Shown: positions 20,908 to 30,204 of the stretch, in pieces | Position numbering within the stretch: the stretch's first letter is position 1 | How the letters are laid out: the number at the start of each line of letters is the position of its first letter | Assembly: GCA_000316135.1 (NCBI GenBank) | Contig: JH993981.1 | Location: 27,234-57,437, forward strand | Direction: 5' to 3' | DNA: 30,204 bases | From: Trachipleistophora hominis | Taxonomy: Eukaryota > Microsporidia > Pleistophoridae | Program-made: the position numbers and the translations under genes | Notes under the pieces: model-generated | Database searches by the model: none | What the model saw: only the letters and a program-made list of their open reading frames with translations | What the model was told of the DNA's origin: nothing

Positions 20908-21624
20908 TCACCATGTTGAGCCACCAAATGCCATATTTCTATGGTAATGAGGGGTTCTTACCTCTTTTCGATAATAAGGAAAAGTTTCTCTATAATACCG
21001 AGAGTTCCGTCTTTCATAAGTATCATATCCACTATTATCGTCCACATCACCAATCATTAGTGTATTCGGTTCACTTACCTCTTCTACACCACGTCTAACC
21101 TTCATCCTATTCCCTTTCACTTCCAAGTTATCGTCTGATACGTCTGAATTTTCTTCTAATATTTTCAAGTCATCAATTTTCCATTTAAAAATATCACTAT
21201 TTCCACAAGCCGCAGCATTCATGTAAAAACCACCAGCACCGGTCTTTTTGTCTTCGCCCATTTTCTTCAAGCACAGGCCGCCTGTTTTGATTTGGTAGGC
21301 GTCTCCAGCTTCTACTACATTCCAAGTTGTGTGTGGATCATCCTTGTTTTTACAAATTATTAATCCGGGACTCTTATCATGCTTGCAAAAGTAACCATTT
21401 TTGTACTGGATTTTGAACGTGACAATTCCTAGCGGAATAAAATACGCCGTGGCAGTGTCCTCCTTTGATTGTGGAGTTTCTCGGTTTTGTATCCTGGCAA
21501 CTCCCTTGTCAAGTGAAACTTTCAAGCTGGGGTCTCCTTTCCAAGATATCATCCTATACACACCCGGTTGACTGCCGTCATCTGCTACTGTCAACGTCAT
21601 CAAACAATAAATGAATAAAAGCAT
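20908..21624 (-). CDS. Secreted ricin-B-like (beta-trefoil) protein
   Basis: A 238-aa protein with a clear signal peptide (1-14, MLLFIYCLMTLTVA). Residues about 20-152 resemble a ricin-B-like beta-trefoil: GYFC at 77-80, C91, TWNVVE at 100-105, GGLCLK at 115-120, C140 and FKWKI at 146-150. The spacing of C80, C91, W101, C118, C140 and W148 is nearly that of the protein at 29090-29767. Only the sugar-binding-type fold is suggested; there is no enzymatic domain. The tail (160-238) is acidic, then rich in Arg and Tyr. Such small secreted families are known in several microsporidia and probably act outside the parasite cell, but ligand and location are unknown here. ATATAAA lies about 22-30 bases before the ATG. 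Confidence 0.78.
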   Translation of the reverse strand: MLLFIYCLMTLTVADDGSQPGVYRMISWKGDPSLKVSLDKGVARIQNRETPQSKEDTATAYFIPLGIVTFKIQYKNGYFCKHDKSPGLIICKNKDDPHTTWNVVEAGDAYQIKTGGLCLKKMGEDKKTGAGGFYMNAAACGNSDIFKWKIDDLKILEENSDVSDDNLEVKGNRMKVRRGVEEVSEPNTLMIGDVDDNSGYDTYERRNSRYYRETFPYYRKEVRTPHYHRNMAFGGSTW

Positions 21625-21643
21625 AGTGAAACACGTACTCTTT

Positions 21644-21654
21644 CTTTTATATTT
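21644..21654 (-). promoter_or_regulatory. TATA-like box of the ricin-B-like gene
   Basis: AAATATAAAAG on the minus strand, ending about 20 bases before the ATG at 21624. No CCC motif is present. In AT-rich DNA chance is possible, but related genes have similar boxes at similar spacing. Confidence 0.4.
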
Positions 21655-22327
21655 TTGCTAAATTGATGGATTGGTAAAATTTCAAACAAATTGGTGTTAT
21701 TTCTTGATATTTGCATCAGGGCACTTATTTAATGGCTAGTGCTAGATCTTTGTGATGTGTTTCAAGTTCAAACATTTTAAAATATTGGATCAATAAAAGC
21801 CGGCCTGTTATAACGTGTAGTGTTACACGAGATATATCATGGTACAAATATAAGAAATGATCTCAGCATTCATATGGAGTATATTTGCGAAATAAAGGCA
21901 GTGTTAGAGATGTTTCACTTGGATTAAACTTTATTGATTGGGAAATCTTACACTGGTAGAAGAAAGTGATATCTGAAAATAGGCTGATCAAAAAAGAAAA
22001 AGTATTCTGTTACAATAATATATCTTTCATCGATAGTTTTAAAGGAATAACCTTCTCATAATCTTGAATTTTATCTCATGCATATAACACATCAATTTAA
22101 AAAACGTTTCGTTATTTTTTCACCATTATAACAAAAGTTTATACCACCAATTAATTTGTGCTTATATTATATAGCACCGTTTAAATGTAACATAAATGAT
22201 TGTTTTAATTTTTATATATCATAAATTTCTTGAAAAAAAAAGCAGAATAAATTAATTGATTTTCAGTTCTATAATCGACTTCGAGCATTTCTATGAACTA
22301 CAAACTGATGTTCATGATCGGTTCCAT
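21655..22327. other. AT-rich intergenic region
   Basis: No gene or repeat recognised. Confidence 0.45.
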
Positions 22328-22419
22328 TTTTAAAATTGTTGTTATTTACTTTTAACACAACTCATACAAGCGTTCTTTCAGTCTGTCGAGCTCTACCATT
22401 GCCACCAGCCTTTGGTTCA
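22328..22419 (-). mobile_element. SINE-like retroposon copy
   Basis: On the minus strand it starts TGAACCAAAGGCTGGTGGCA, continues GGTAGAGCTCGACAGACTGA and ends AACAATTTTAAAAATGG. Possible decayed flanking duplication: ATCGGTTCCA on the left (22317-22326) and GTCGGTCCA on the right (after 22419). Confidence 0.65.
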
Positions 22420-22595
22420 TAATAGTCGGTCCAAGCGGATTAGAAAAGTACATATATGATTGTGAGGTGCGTGAAGAACAAAGAAAAGCATTTCTAGTAA
22501 AAAATCGACTCTACATAATGATTGGATAACTTTATACATCATTGTAGGAGGTGGATGAAATAATTTTATTTGTTAATTGTAATAATTTTCTAACT

Positions 22596-22704
22596 TTTTT
22601 TAACTAAAAGTATGCTTATTTATCACCGCTACACACTTCACACACTTTAATACACTCTTCTAATCCGCTGGGCTCGACCATAGTCACCAGCCTTTGGTTC
22701 AGGG
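22596..22704 (-). mobile_element. SINE-like retroposon copy with target-site duplication
   Basis: On the minus strand it has TGAACCAAAGGCTGGTGACT, GGTCGAGCCCAGCGG, GTGATAAATAAGCATAC and TTTTAGTTAAAAAA. It is flanked by TAATTTTCTAACT at 22583-22595 and TAGTTTTCTAACT at 22705-22717, matching at 12 of 13 positions. It lies only about 180 bases from the previous copy, in the same orientation. Confidence 0.76.
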
Positions 22705-22985
22705 TAGTTTTCTAACTATCGTGAAAGTTTATCTGGACATAAAAAGGTAACCACGGCATTTTTACGATGTGTACACATCCAAACCTACCATTATTAGACC
22801 GATAACACGGTGGATGCAATGACTGTTTTCTGTCGAATTTTCAGTCTAATCCAATTTTTGTTATTGCGTGTTACAAACAGTAACGAATTATTTTCTAAAA
22901 ATTTATAAAAAAATAGTTTTAATAATTGATACTCTTTCAAAGTGACATTTGTTTGACAAAATATTTCGCTATAGACAGATGGAGG

Positions 22986-23231
22986 ATGGTGAAAAATGGA
23001 AGACTACAAAGCATTCCAAAGCAACAATATGATTTTGAATTGCATATATATAGGTCATTTTTTGCCTTCAACTCATATAATTGTAATTATGACAGTCTGT
23101 TTCCAGCTGAAAGCATCTTTTATTTTCTTTTAATTGTTTCCATATTAGTCCTTCTTTCACACGGTACGTTTAAGTCACCATACCTTGTTAAAAAACATAC
23201 ACGTCAGATATTTGTTATTGATGGTAAGTAA
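22986..23231 (+). CDS. Doubtful small membrane protein, 81 aa
   Basis: The frame is open from before 22926 but the first ATG is at 22986. One membrane segment is seen at about 44-58 (SIFYFLLIVSILVLL). No family was recognised and no start-proximal motif is present. Bases at the stop read GATGGTAAGTAA, a good 5' splice-site match, with TTACTAAATATAG 36-48 bases on; splicing there would add only one residue. Confidence 0.22.
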   Translation: MVKNGRLQSIPKQQYDFELHIYRSFFAFNSYNCNYDSLFPAESIFYFLLIVSILVLLSHGTFKSPYLVKKHTRQIFVIDGK

Positions 23232-23695
23232 ATACAAGGTGAACTATCTATTATAGTATTACTAAATATAGGCTCATAACTCTAATAAAAATAGCATCAA
23301 GCCATTCATTAAACAGTACACTGTTTTAAATTAGGACATTTACAAGAGAGTATTTGCGATAATTTCCACGAGCTGACGTAGTTTCTAATAAATTCCATTC
23401 AAACCAAAAAACAATAATTCGCAGCTTAATACCGACAAATTTCTAAAAATATATAAATATTCATTATCGTGTTACAATAATCTCTATACCACTACTTAGC
23501 CATCTTTCAGAAGTAAAGTATTAGATTAAAATAAATCCTATATAGAATAGGATCATAAATAAAAGTGATATTCTATATATATGATTATAAATGATCTTCA
23601 CCAAACAAACATGATGTTACATATCAACATTATATACACTTATATGACTATTTTTCAAGATTTACTTGTTAATAGCAGAAATCAAATAACCTATT
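23232..23695. other. AT-rich intergenic region
   Basis: No gene or repeat recognised. Confidence 0.45.
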
Positions 23696-24352
23696 TTAAT
23701 TAGTATTAATCCGTTTCAACGATTCATAAATACCACTTTCATCAACAGTATAACCAACCCATTTCAACAATGCGGCAATGTCGATATTTCGTTGTTTATC
23801 ATCAAAGAAATGTATCTTCTTTGCGCGAGTCAATTTTTCAACCGTCATGAATGCTCTTATGCTTGGTTTTCTGATATAGTTACCGCAATCGTATCCAACA
23901 TAAAATACGCCTCTGAATAAGTGTTCGATACCCAATATTTCTAATACTCTCTTTACGTGTGCTTTCGTTCCATTGCTCATTATAAAGAGTGGTTTTTGAA
24001 TATTTTCTAGTAACCTAATTAAACGATCATCTCTTCTTATTAAATCTTCATAATTTACCATACTGAAAATGCATTCGTGGTATTCATCATATGTTATCGA
24101 GTTTGTCATCAATAAACCTTTTAAAACACTGTTACTAATACTGCTAACGCTATCCATAAGATTCCTCGCTTTTTTTTCTCCAAATTTTATCTCCAAGTAT
24201 TTAATTGCGCATTCTTCAATTCTTCTGTATATGTAATTTTCCGTCTGATATAATGTACTGTCAAGATCAAATACTAAAATTTCTTCATTTTTACACAATA
24301 ACTCTGGTATGTATGAGATGTTTGTGCCCATAAATATGTAAAATGGAAACAT
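23696..24352 (-). CDS. HAD-family phosphatase, pyrimidine 5'-nucleotidase type
   Basis: A 218-aa HAD hydrolase. Seen: motif I FDLDSTLY with D29 (nucleophile) and D31, motif II MSNGT (S126), motif III lysine K162 in RKPS and motif IV FFDDKQRNID (D184, D185). The overall pattern, including HVKRVLEILGIEHLF and the late WVGYTV, fits the SDT1/PHM8-like pyrimidine 5'-nucleotidases, which dephosphorylate UMP and CMP. That would be a nucleotide-salvage role in the cytosol; the exact substrate is inferred. The frame extends 12 bases further to a GTG, but the first ATG is at 24352 and a second at 24331 is possible. No signal peptide is clear. A GTATAAATA box lies 22-30 bases upstream. Confidence 0.85.
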   Translation of the reverse strand: MFPFYIFMGTNISYIPELLCKNEEILVFDLDSTLYQTENYIYRRIEECAIKYLEIKFGEKKARNLMDSVSSISNSVLKGLLMTNSITYDEYHECIFSMVNYEDLIRRDDRLIRLLENIQKPLFIMSNGTKAHVKRVLEILGIEHLFRGVFYVGYDCGNYIRKPSIRAFMTVEKLTRAKKIHFFDDKQRNIDIAALLKWVGYTVDESGIYESLKRINTN

Positions 24353-24373
24353 TAGCTTTGTCACATTTGCTGT

Positions 24374-24382
24374 TATTTATAC
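24374..24382 (-). promoter_or_regulatory. TATA-like box GTATAAATA of the HAD gene
   Basis: The identical 9-mer occurs upstream of the decayed ricin-B-like gene (27610-27618), 22-30 bases from this ATG and 23-31 bases from that one. Confidence 0.5.
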
Positions 24383-25186
24383 TTTTGGTAAATCTGGTTT
24401 AGACGTTTTTTATGACAGTTTATTTCAAGTCAAACTAATCTATGACTTTGTCGATGATATAATCATAAAGAATGTTTGCGTGATCAACGAAGTGACAAAT
24501 ATTCAATTGTGCCATTTCAATGTTAAATATATAATCATACAAACATACGATCTTTAAATATTGAATGTGACAACGATCCGGTACGAATTTTGTTCATTAT
24601 TCCAAATGCATCAATGAATTTTAGACAGAAACAAAAGCTATTTCAACGGAATAATAAGGCATTATTGGTGTTGCTAAATCAATTAATATTTAAATAATTG
24701 TAGTTGCGAAATCATCTTATCAGAACTACATTCATCAAGGTAAGAATTTTTTATGTGTTAATAGATAATTTTTTACTTTGTGCGCAAAAATAATTCTGAA
24801 ACATAAATTTTAGTATTTTTTGAATCATAACTGATTTTAAAAAGGTTATTTTATATAACAAATAAGAAATTATTAATACAAGATGTATATTATATATCTC
24901 ATTAAATATAGGTAAACATATTTTTATGTGCTTATTTACCACGTATTAATTGAATTTCATAAAAAGTATTGGTGAACTAGCAATTGTAATAGCTTTGGAA
25001 TGACAGCTGATAAATGTGACAAGTTAGGCAAAATATAAACATCATTTTCAAATCCCGAAGATTCTTTTTGCAGCAAAATATACATTGATGACGCAAAATG
25101 GTAAATTTGCATTCTAACTCAACTGCTTTTCTATTTGACAAAATGCCATATTGGATTCACTTGAATCATAAGATTGTTTACTTAAT
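24383..25186. other. AT-rich intergenic region
   Basis: No gene seen; the frame at 24751-24942 opens with GTG and is not supported. Confidence 0.45.
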
Positions 25187-25201
25187 TTGTATATAACTCT
25201 A

Positions 25202-25307
25202 TGAACCAAAGGCGAGTGGCCATGATCGGTCCTGGCAGACCAGAAGAGTACGTTTGGTTAACTCGTGTGTATGAAAGAGATAATTAAACCAACTCTTAGT
25301 AAAAAAA
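25202..25307 (+). mobile_element. SINE-like retroposon copy, best preserved
   Basis: A 106-bp copy with both ends clear: TGAACCAAAGGCGAGTGGCC at the start and TCTTAGTAAAAAAA at the end. It is flanked exactly by TTGTATATAACTCTA (25187-25201) and TTGTATATAACACTA (25308-25322), 14 of 15 identical, so the element boundaries follow directly. There are no terminal inverted repeats. Confidence 0.85.
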
Positions 25308-25322
25308 TTGTATATAACACTA

Positions 25323-26090
25323 CATATGTCCCCTACCAATTGTTACTAATACGGTATAGATTTATAAAATATCGATATACTAAATTTTGATTGAGATCAG
25401 CTTAATTTTGAAAGGTTGCTTTTATGTCGGATTTTCTGATAATAATAACATCCTGATATAAAAATTGAATGTCAAAAGAAATAGTTAATTTGTGATGCCG
25501 TAACCAATATTGACAATAAATTGCTATTTCAAACGTTACTTATGCTAGCCAAACGATTTTTGTAGTGTAAAAACTGCCTTGTTTGATAACCTCAAACGGT
25601 AAAAACATATTTACTTATTATTAAGTCTCTAATATCTAACCATTTATTTGTGGTTACTGCCTTAAAACACTTTTTAAAATCATATTAAATTATTTTGTTT
25701 TAAATTGGCGAGAATAACACAGTCACTAACAATATTGTATTTTTACGGTATGTCCTGTATTTTATTAATAAAAACCACTTTATTCAACAAGCAATATTTC
25801 TAAGCGCAATTGATGTCTCCAAAAGCACTTGATGTGAACTCTACAATATATAAAATCGTGTTAAATGTTCAAAAAGACAGCTGTGCTGTAACTGTGAGTA
25901 GTTAAAGCGTTAAAATATTATCACTTTTCACATATTTTCATATACATTTTCATTTTAAACAGTAAAATTTTTTGACCACCTGCTAATCTTTTCCTTTTTT
26001 TCGTAATCATACAGACCCTTAATTTTTCGATGATGTGTTTGTGCTTTTGAAGCATAATTTGGCTCTACCTCCAAACACGAGTTTTATTGT
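25323..26090. other. AT-rich intergenic region
   Basis: No gene or repeat recognised. Confidence 0.45.
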
Positions 26091-27587
26091 TTATTTTTTG
26101 CATCCTGGCCTTTTGAAACCGGGAAAGTACTCTTTGATTCCGATGAGTTCATTCAGCTGTTCATAATTTGCGCAATGCTGCCATTTTTTAGCATTCAATT
26201 TTCTTGTCATCCTTCCGACAATCACTTTTGTCCTCGTATGCCGCATTATTCTCACTGTTTTTGGTTTCGTCATTCTCTTCATGGTAATTTGCCGAATTTT
26301 TGTTCTGAAACCGTGAATTCCTTTGATCTTGTAATAGATAAGTTTTATCGACTTGGTTCTGGAGACATCTTCGATTTTTATGCTGCGCTGCTTGATTATA
26401 TTGTGATTTTGAACTATTTTGGTAGCCAACCGAACAATATCCTGCATTCTTACAAGAAGAATCTTTTTTTCGCGGGATTGTTCCTGATTTTCATTTCGAT
26501 GTGAATAATTATAACGGTTTGCATATTGTGTTTCTCCTCCATTTTGATATAGCGTAAAATTTGCATTTCCTGACGTTTCTGTCGTTTCTTCATTTATTGG
26601 GTCATCACCATTCTTTGAATGTTTTTGTGTTTCTTTTACTGATGAATTACCGTTTGATTTTGTAGGCTCTGTTATTTTATCCTTGGACTTCGCCTTTTTT
26701 TCATTCTCTGAAAATAAAGGCTTGTTCTCGGGGTGGATGTAATCAACGTCTTCATCAAATCTTGTTTGTCTGATAGATCATCATTCAAATTATTATTGGT
26801 TTCATCTCTTCCGGTTAGTGTGGCCTTTTTGTTGTCAACTGCAATATTTTCCTTTTCTTCAGGTAACATAACGTCATCGCATTTGGTTCCTTGGATTCAT
26901 GATCTTCCAAAGACTTGATCTGTTTCATACGAGAACATGTAGATTTTATATTTCCAGCTGGCTTGAATTTTTCACTCAAAAGAGAAATGATTGATTGTTT
27001 ATTATATGGAGCTATAATCACTATATCACACAATTTTATGGGTTTATCTTTGTTAGCTAATTTTGTTTTTATCTCCTTGGGCGGCACATCTTCTTCTTAT
27101 CGAACACTTCGGTCTTTTCACCCCTCTGTAAATTTACATCGAACATTTGCCATAGGTAACTATCGTTTTTGCTACATGGTTTTGGATTGTGATATTCATC
27201 TTGGTGCTTACTTTCCGAATCGTATGTCACAGATATTGAGCAGGAACTTTGAATACTTAATTCCACACTTAAATCATTTCTCCGCTATATCCCAATGACT
27301 AAACTGTTAGCGAGCTCTACACAACTGATAACATTTTGTGTAGTCTTTTTTCTACATAGATCATGCTAACTATGTATTTGACCAAATATTTTTTGTCGCC
27401 AAAGTGTAACAATTCCATAACGGTATTTCAGATCCTGTGGTAGGCATTTCTCTCCTCTGTAATCTTATGGTAGCGCTGAAGCTTGCAATCGTTTTTATAA
27501 AATCCCTTTTAGTGTAATAGTTTTTGCCTTACCATTTTTGAAATCATCTGATGCGTTCAGTACCATATAAGGGTGTAACAATAGCAT
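26091..27587 (-). pseudogene. Decayed ricin-B-like gene with long charged tail
   Basis: Read on the minus strand from an ATG at 27587: a signal-like MLLLHPYMVLNA, then GIVTLW (matching GIVTFK of the 20908 gene), LCRKKTTQNVISC (two cysteines 11 apart, as in that gene), an SHWDIAEK block (matching the TWNVVE place) and, in another frame, NPKPCSKNDSYLWQM (matching AKPCTDETYLWEI of the 29090 gene). The head has several in-frame stops and at least two frameshifts. The tail is long and charged: frames 27087, 26869 and one open from about 26757 to 26091 follow one another with small shifts. The last frame stays open for about 220 codons, suggesting fairly recent decay or some sequence errors in the tail. 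GTATAAATA lies 23-31 bases upstream of the ATG. Confidence 0.72.
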
Positions 27588-27609
27588 TTTATGAGCTAAA
27601 AAACTGTGC

Positions 27610-27618
27610 TATTTATAC
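27610..27618 (-). promoter_or_regulatory. TATA-like box GTATAAATA of the decayed ricin-B-like gene
   Basis: Same 9-mer and nearly the same distance to ATG as at the HAD gene. Confidence 0.45.
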
Positions 27619-29089
27619 TTTAACTATTTATGACTTTTACATCATATTATGTAGTTAATCTCGTATTTCTGGCTTGAATAACAAATTATTCGTCTGTTGA
27701 AGATTTGTACATGTATTGAAATGTTTTCAAAGTAACAGATATCGTAACATTTTATAGATATGATTAATCACAAGGTTCATAAATATGGCAGTTATAATAA
27801 CAAACAAGTCATCGATATTTTTACATTGGTGTAACTTTCATTATACATAAGCCACTTTAATTTACAAATAAGTTTTACTTCATCTCGATGATTACAGCTT
27901 TTTCATGATGTATCATCTTAATAAAATCAAGTGAATATTTAAATTAAATCTTATTTTTTGACCATAATATGATAGGAAGTTCTACAAAGCAATACTATAC
28001 GTTCAAAAATATACATTCGGAAATAGATGAGCTAATTAAAGTTTGATATGTTACAGTTGTGTTAGACATATAGGGAAAATTGTTTTTGTATTACAGAATA
28101 AAGATAGTGTTAATAATCATATGTTGATGTTCTGATCTATGTAAATATCTACAACGTTTAATTTTTGTAACAAACAAATAATTATGATGCTATACCATGT
28201 ATTTTTTACAACTATGGTTATATTGCAACTTAGTTGTTGCCCAGAACACAAATTATAGTCCGGATTCTGTTGAAATTAATCAATATGCACATATCTTGAC
28301 ATTTTTGACAATATGCGTGTATATTATTGGTTAAATTCGTTACAAAACAAAATTTATTTACTAAGGAATTAACAGACAAAGCTAGTGAATAAACAAAACA
28401 GGTATAATATATAAAAGCAATATGTAAGCCCTTTGCTATTATATAATTCGCTTGTGCTAATACAAACCCAACCCTAATCCTATATTATAATAAGACATTT
28501 CATCCTAATGCCGTTAAAACACTTAGATAACCAATATTCAATACGTTATATTATAATGACCAGATACCAATGTTTTTGTCTAAACTAATGTATTTTAAAT
28601 AATGTACTCATGAGTTGAGTAACTGATATTCTATAAAAAATAGTTGTTGTCTGAACCTGAGATTAGGAAATTTGAATTTTGTTTATAAAGACGGTATAAA
28701 TTCTCCCATTTCATAGTTATTTGGAAAATATCGCAACGAATTTGGGTAGTTATATTATTACAATAATAACATTTGATTTAAAATATACACTGCAATATAA
28801 CATTTTAGCATCATATCCTTTTTCTCAATAAAATATAAAATATTTATCTAAGATTTCATAGAAAAAGAGTGTGTGAAATAAAGCAAATCGTTTTGTTAGC
28901 TATTATTATTATACAGCATATCTTCTTCCTATGTTATTTACAATTGTTATACAATACGTATTTAATTAATAAGATCTTTCTCAAAAATTATTTATTAACT
29001 TTCGATTTCGTGCTAACAACTAGCAAAAAACCGTTGCCTACACTTTTTAACACAATTTTGCTTGTAAAGTTAAATAAATTTCAAACGTT
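27619..29089. other. AT-rich intergenic region, nothing identified
   Basis: The frame at 28869-29093 opens with GTG, contains no ATG and is low-complexity. No repeat copy was noticed. Confidence 0.5.
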
Positions 29090-29767
29090 TTAGGAATTTT
29101 CAAAAGCAACATGCGAGTGCTCATTAACATGAAAAGCATCTGGTGACCTCGATGTTATTATGTGACGGTTTTCCTTAGGGAAAATTTCAACAGGTAAAGG
29201 ATGTGCATCATACATATGGTGTATTCGTTCTATGTCAACATTACGGCCGTCCCAATCGGTATTACCTACCATCATATCGCCCTTGTTGGCTTGAAACTCC
29301 TCGTTAGGATATTCCAGGTCAACTATTTCCCAAAGATAAGTTTCGTCCGTGCATGGCTTGGCCTGCATGTATCTTCCCTTGGTTTTCTCTCTATTATCAA
29401 GACCTGTTGGTAACAAGCACAAATTACCGGTTGTTTCAATTTGCGCTCCCGATTCACCAGCCATATTTACTTTCCAGACAGTATACTTATCTGCTTCCGA
29501 TTGACAGCCTGTAACACCAGCACTGTCTTTTCCGCTTTTACATAACAGTCCATCTTTAAATTTGATGTAGTACCCGTTCTGTGCTTCAATAAATCTAAAA
29601 ACGCCTTCATCATCCCTACGGTCCGGCAAATTTCGCGTTCTCAATCTTATCGTCTTGCCTATACTAACAAGAATTCTGGAGCTGTCTGTTTTTAGTACGA
29701 TAGCTTTGTCGGAATCGGTTAACGATGCTGCCAAGAACTTTAACAGAACAAAGAAAACAATAAGCAT
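29090..29767 (-). CDS. Secreted ricin-B-like (beta-trefoil) protein
   Basis: A 225-aa protein starting at the ATG at 29767 (an in-frame TTG lies six bases upstream). Signal peptide at about 1-16 (MLIVFFVLLKFLAASL). The beta-trefoil-like region (20-150) has GLLC at 73-76, C88, TVWKV at 96-100, GNLCLL at 114-119, KPC at 137-139 and YLWEIVD at 144-150. This is the closest relative in the window of the 20908-21624 protein. The two also share a tail pattern: MMVGNTDWDGRN with a later EIFPKE, against LMIGDVDDNSGY with TFPYYRKE. Probably exported; ligand unknown. TATA-like sequences (TATAATA, GAATAAAAC) lie within 30 bases of the ATG. Confidence 0.78.
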   Translation of the reverse strand: MLIVFFVLLKFLAASLTDSDKAIVLKTDSSRILVSIGKTIRLRTRNLPDRRDDEGVFRFIEAQNGYYIKFKDGLLCKSGKDSAGVTGCQSEADKYTVWKVNMAGESGAQIETTGNLCLLPTGLDNREKTKGRYMQAKPCTDETYLWEIVDLEYPNEEFQANKGDMMVGNTDWDGRNVDIERIHHMYDAHPLPVEIFPKENRHIITSRSPDAFHVNEHSHVAFENS

Positions 29768-29849
29768 TACCAATATTATACTGTTTTGTTTTATTCACAA
29801 AACTGAAACTGCTTTATAACTCTGTGATTAAATCGAACACATATTTAAA

Positions 29850-30060
29850 ACAATTTGTAATACCTGCTGTTGTAAACATTTCTTGTTCTGTACCACAGAA
29901 ATTGGCATATTTGCCTCTTGTGCTGCTCAATCAAGAAAAATCTAATCATGTTTTGGATTGCGGATTGACCACATCCCAGACCGATTCTTCAGGACAATTA
30001 AATGCTAAGCAAGTGTTGTTACATGTTATGGATGTCAAGGTTTGAACACTCAATACAACA
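29850..30060 (-). pseudogene. Possible ricin-B-like gene fragment
   Basis: Minus-strand translation gives a cysteine-containing stretch, SVWDVVN and, after two in-frame stops, TRGKYANFCGT. These resemble TVWKVNM and TKGRYMQAKPC of the gene just downstream at 29090-29767, but spacing is shorter. It could be a decayed tandem duplicate of that gene; the similarity is weak. Confidence 0.28.
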
Positions 30061-30204
30061 ATTAGCTGTTATTGCCATAATATCATTCGTTTACTATTAC
30101 CCTAACATACAGCGCCAATAGATAACTGCTATTAAAGAAAAGACGTTAACAATATTAAAAGTATTAATGATTTTGAGAGTGATAATCGATATAAAATTTG
30201 ATAA

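Noticed and set aside
23223..23279. Intron starting GTAAGT and ending TTACTAAATATAG after the 81-aa frame
   Set aside because: Splicing would add only one residue before another stop, so it gives no coding gain.
28869..29093. 74-aa frame downstream of the 29090 gene
   Set aside because: Opens with GTG, contains no ATG and is low-complexity.

Overview
The window looks like an accessory-rich stretch of a microsporidian nuclear genome. This is inferred from several things together: cytosolic eukaryotic genes (proteasome ATPase Rpt1, ribosomal protein L12, ERO1) with no visible introns and trimmed proteins, CCC motifs directly before start codons, very AT-rich non-coding DNA, and a family of small secreted ricin-B-like (beta-trefoil) proteins. 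The species cannot be named from sequence alone. A run of 20 N at 11788-11807 shows that two contigs were joined here.

Layout. 1-4252: Rpt1, a gap, then a reduced ERO1 whose C-terminus reads better in the -1 frame. 4253-8350: AT-rich DNA with one small membrane protein (6425-6817) and copies of a short repeat. 8350-12190: another repeat copy, a badly decayed piggyBac transposase on the minus strand, and the scaffold gap. 12192-15060: an unrecognised 305-aa protein followed by frame-hopping coding remains. 15067-16642: a repeat copy, a coiled-coil protein and RPL12. 18308-30204: five ricin-B-like loci (three intact, two decayed), a pyrimidine-5'-nucleotidase-like HAD phosphatase, and more repeat copies.

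The most notable item is a dispersed repeat of about 100-110 bp. It has at least eleven copies in both orientations, a TGAACCAAAGG start, an A-rich 3' end and no terminal inverted repeats. The best copies are flanked by 13-15 bp target-site duplications, so it behaves like a SINE (a short retroposon moved by a LINE). No partner LINE is visible.

The core genes (Rpt1, ERO1, coiled-coil, RPL12) carry a CCC motif within a few bases of ATG. The secreted family and the HAD gene instead show TATA-like boxes about 20-30 bases upstream, with an identical 9-base box at nearly the same spacing in two of them. Several minus-strand reading frames open with GTG or TTG; starts were moved to the first ATG because this is a eukaryote.
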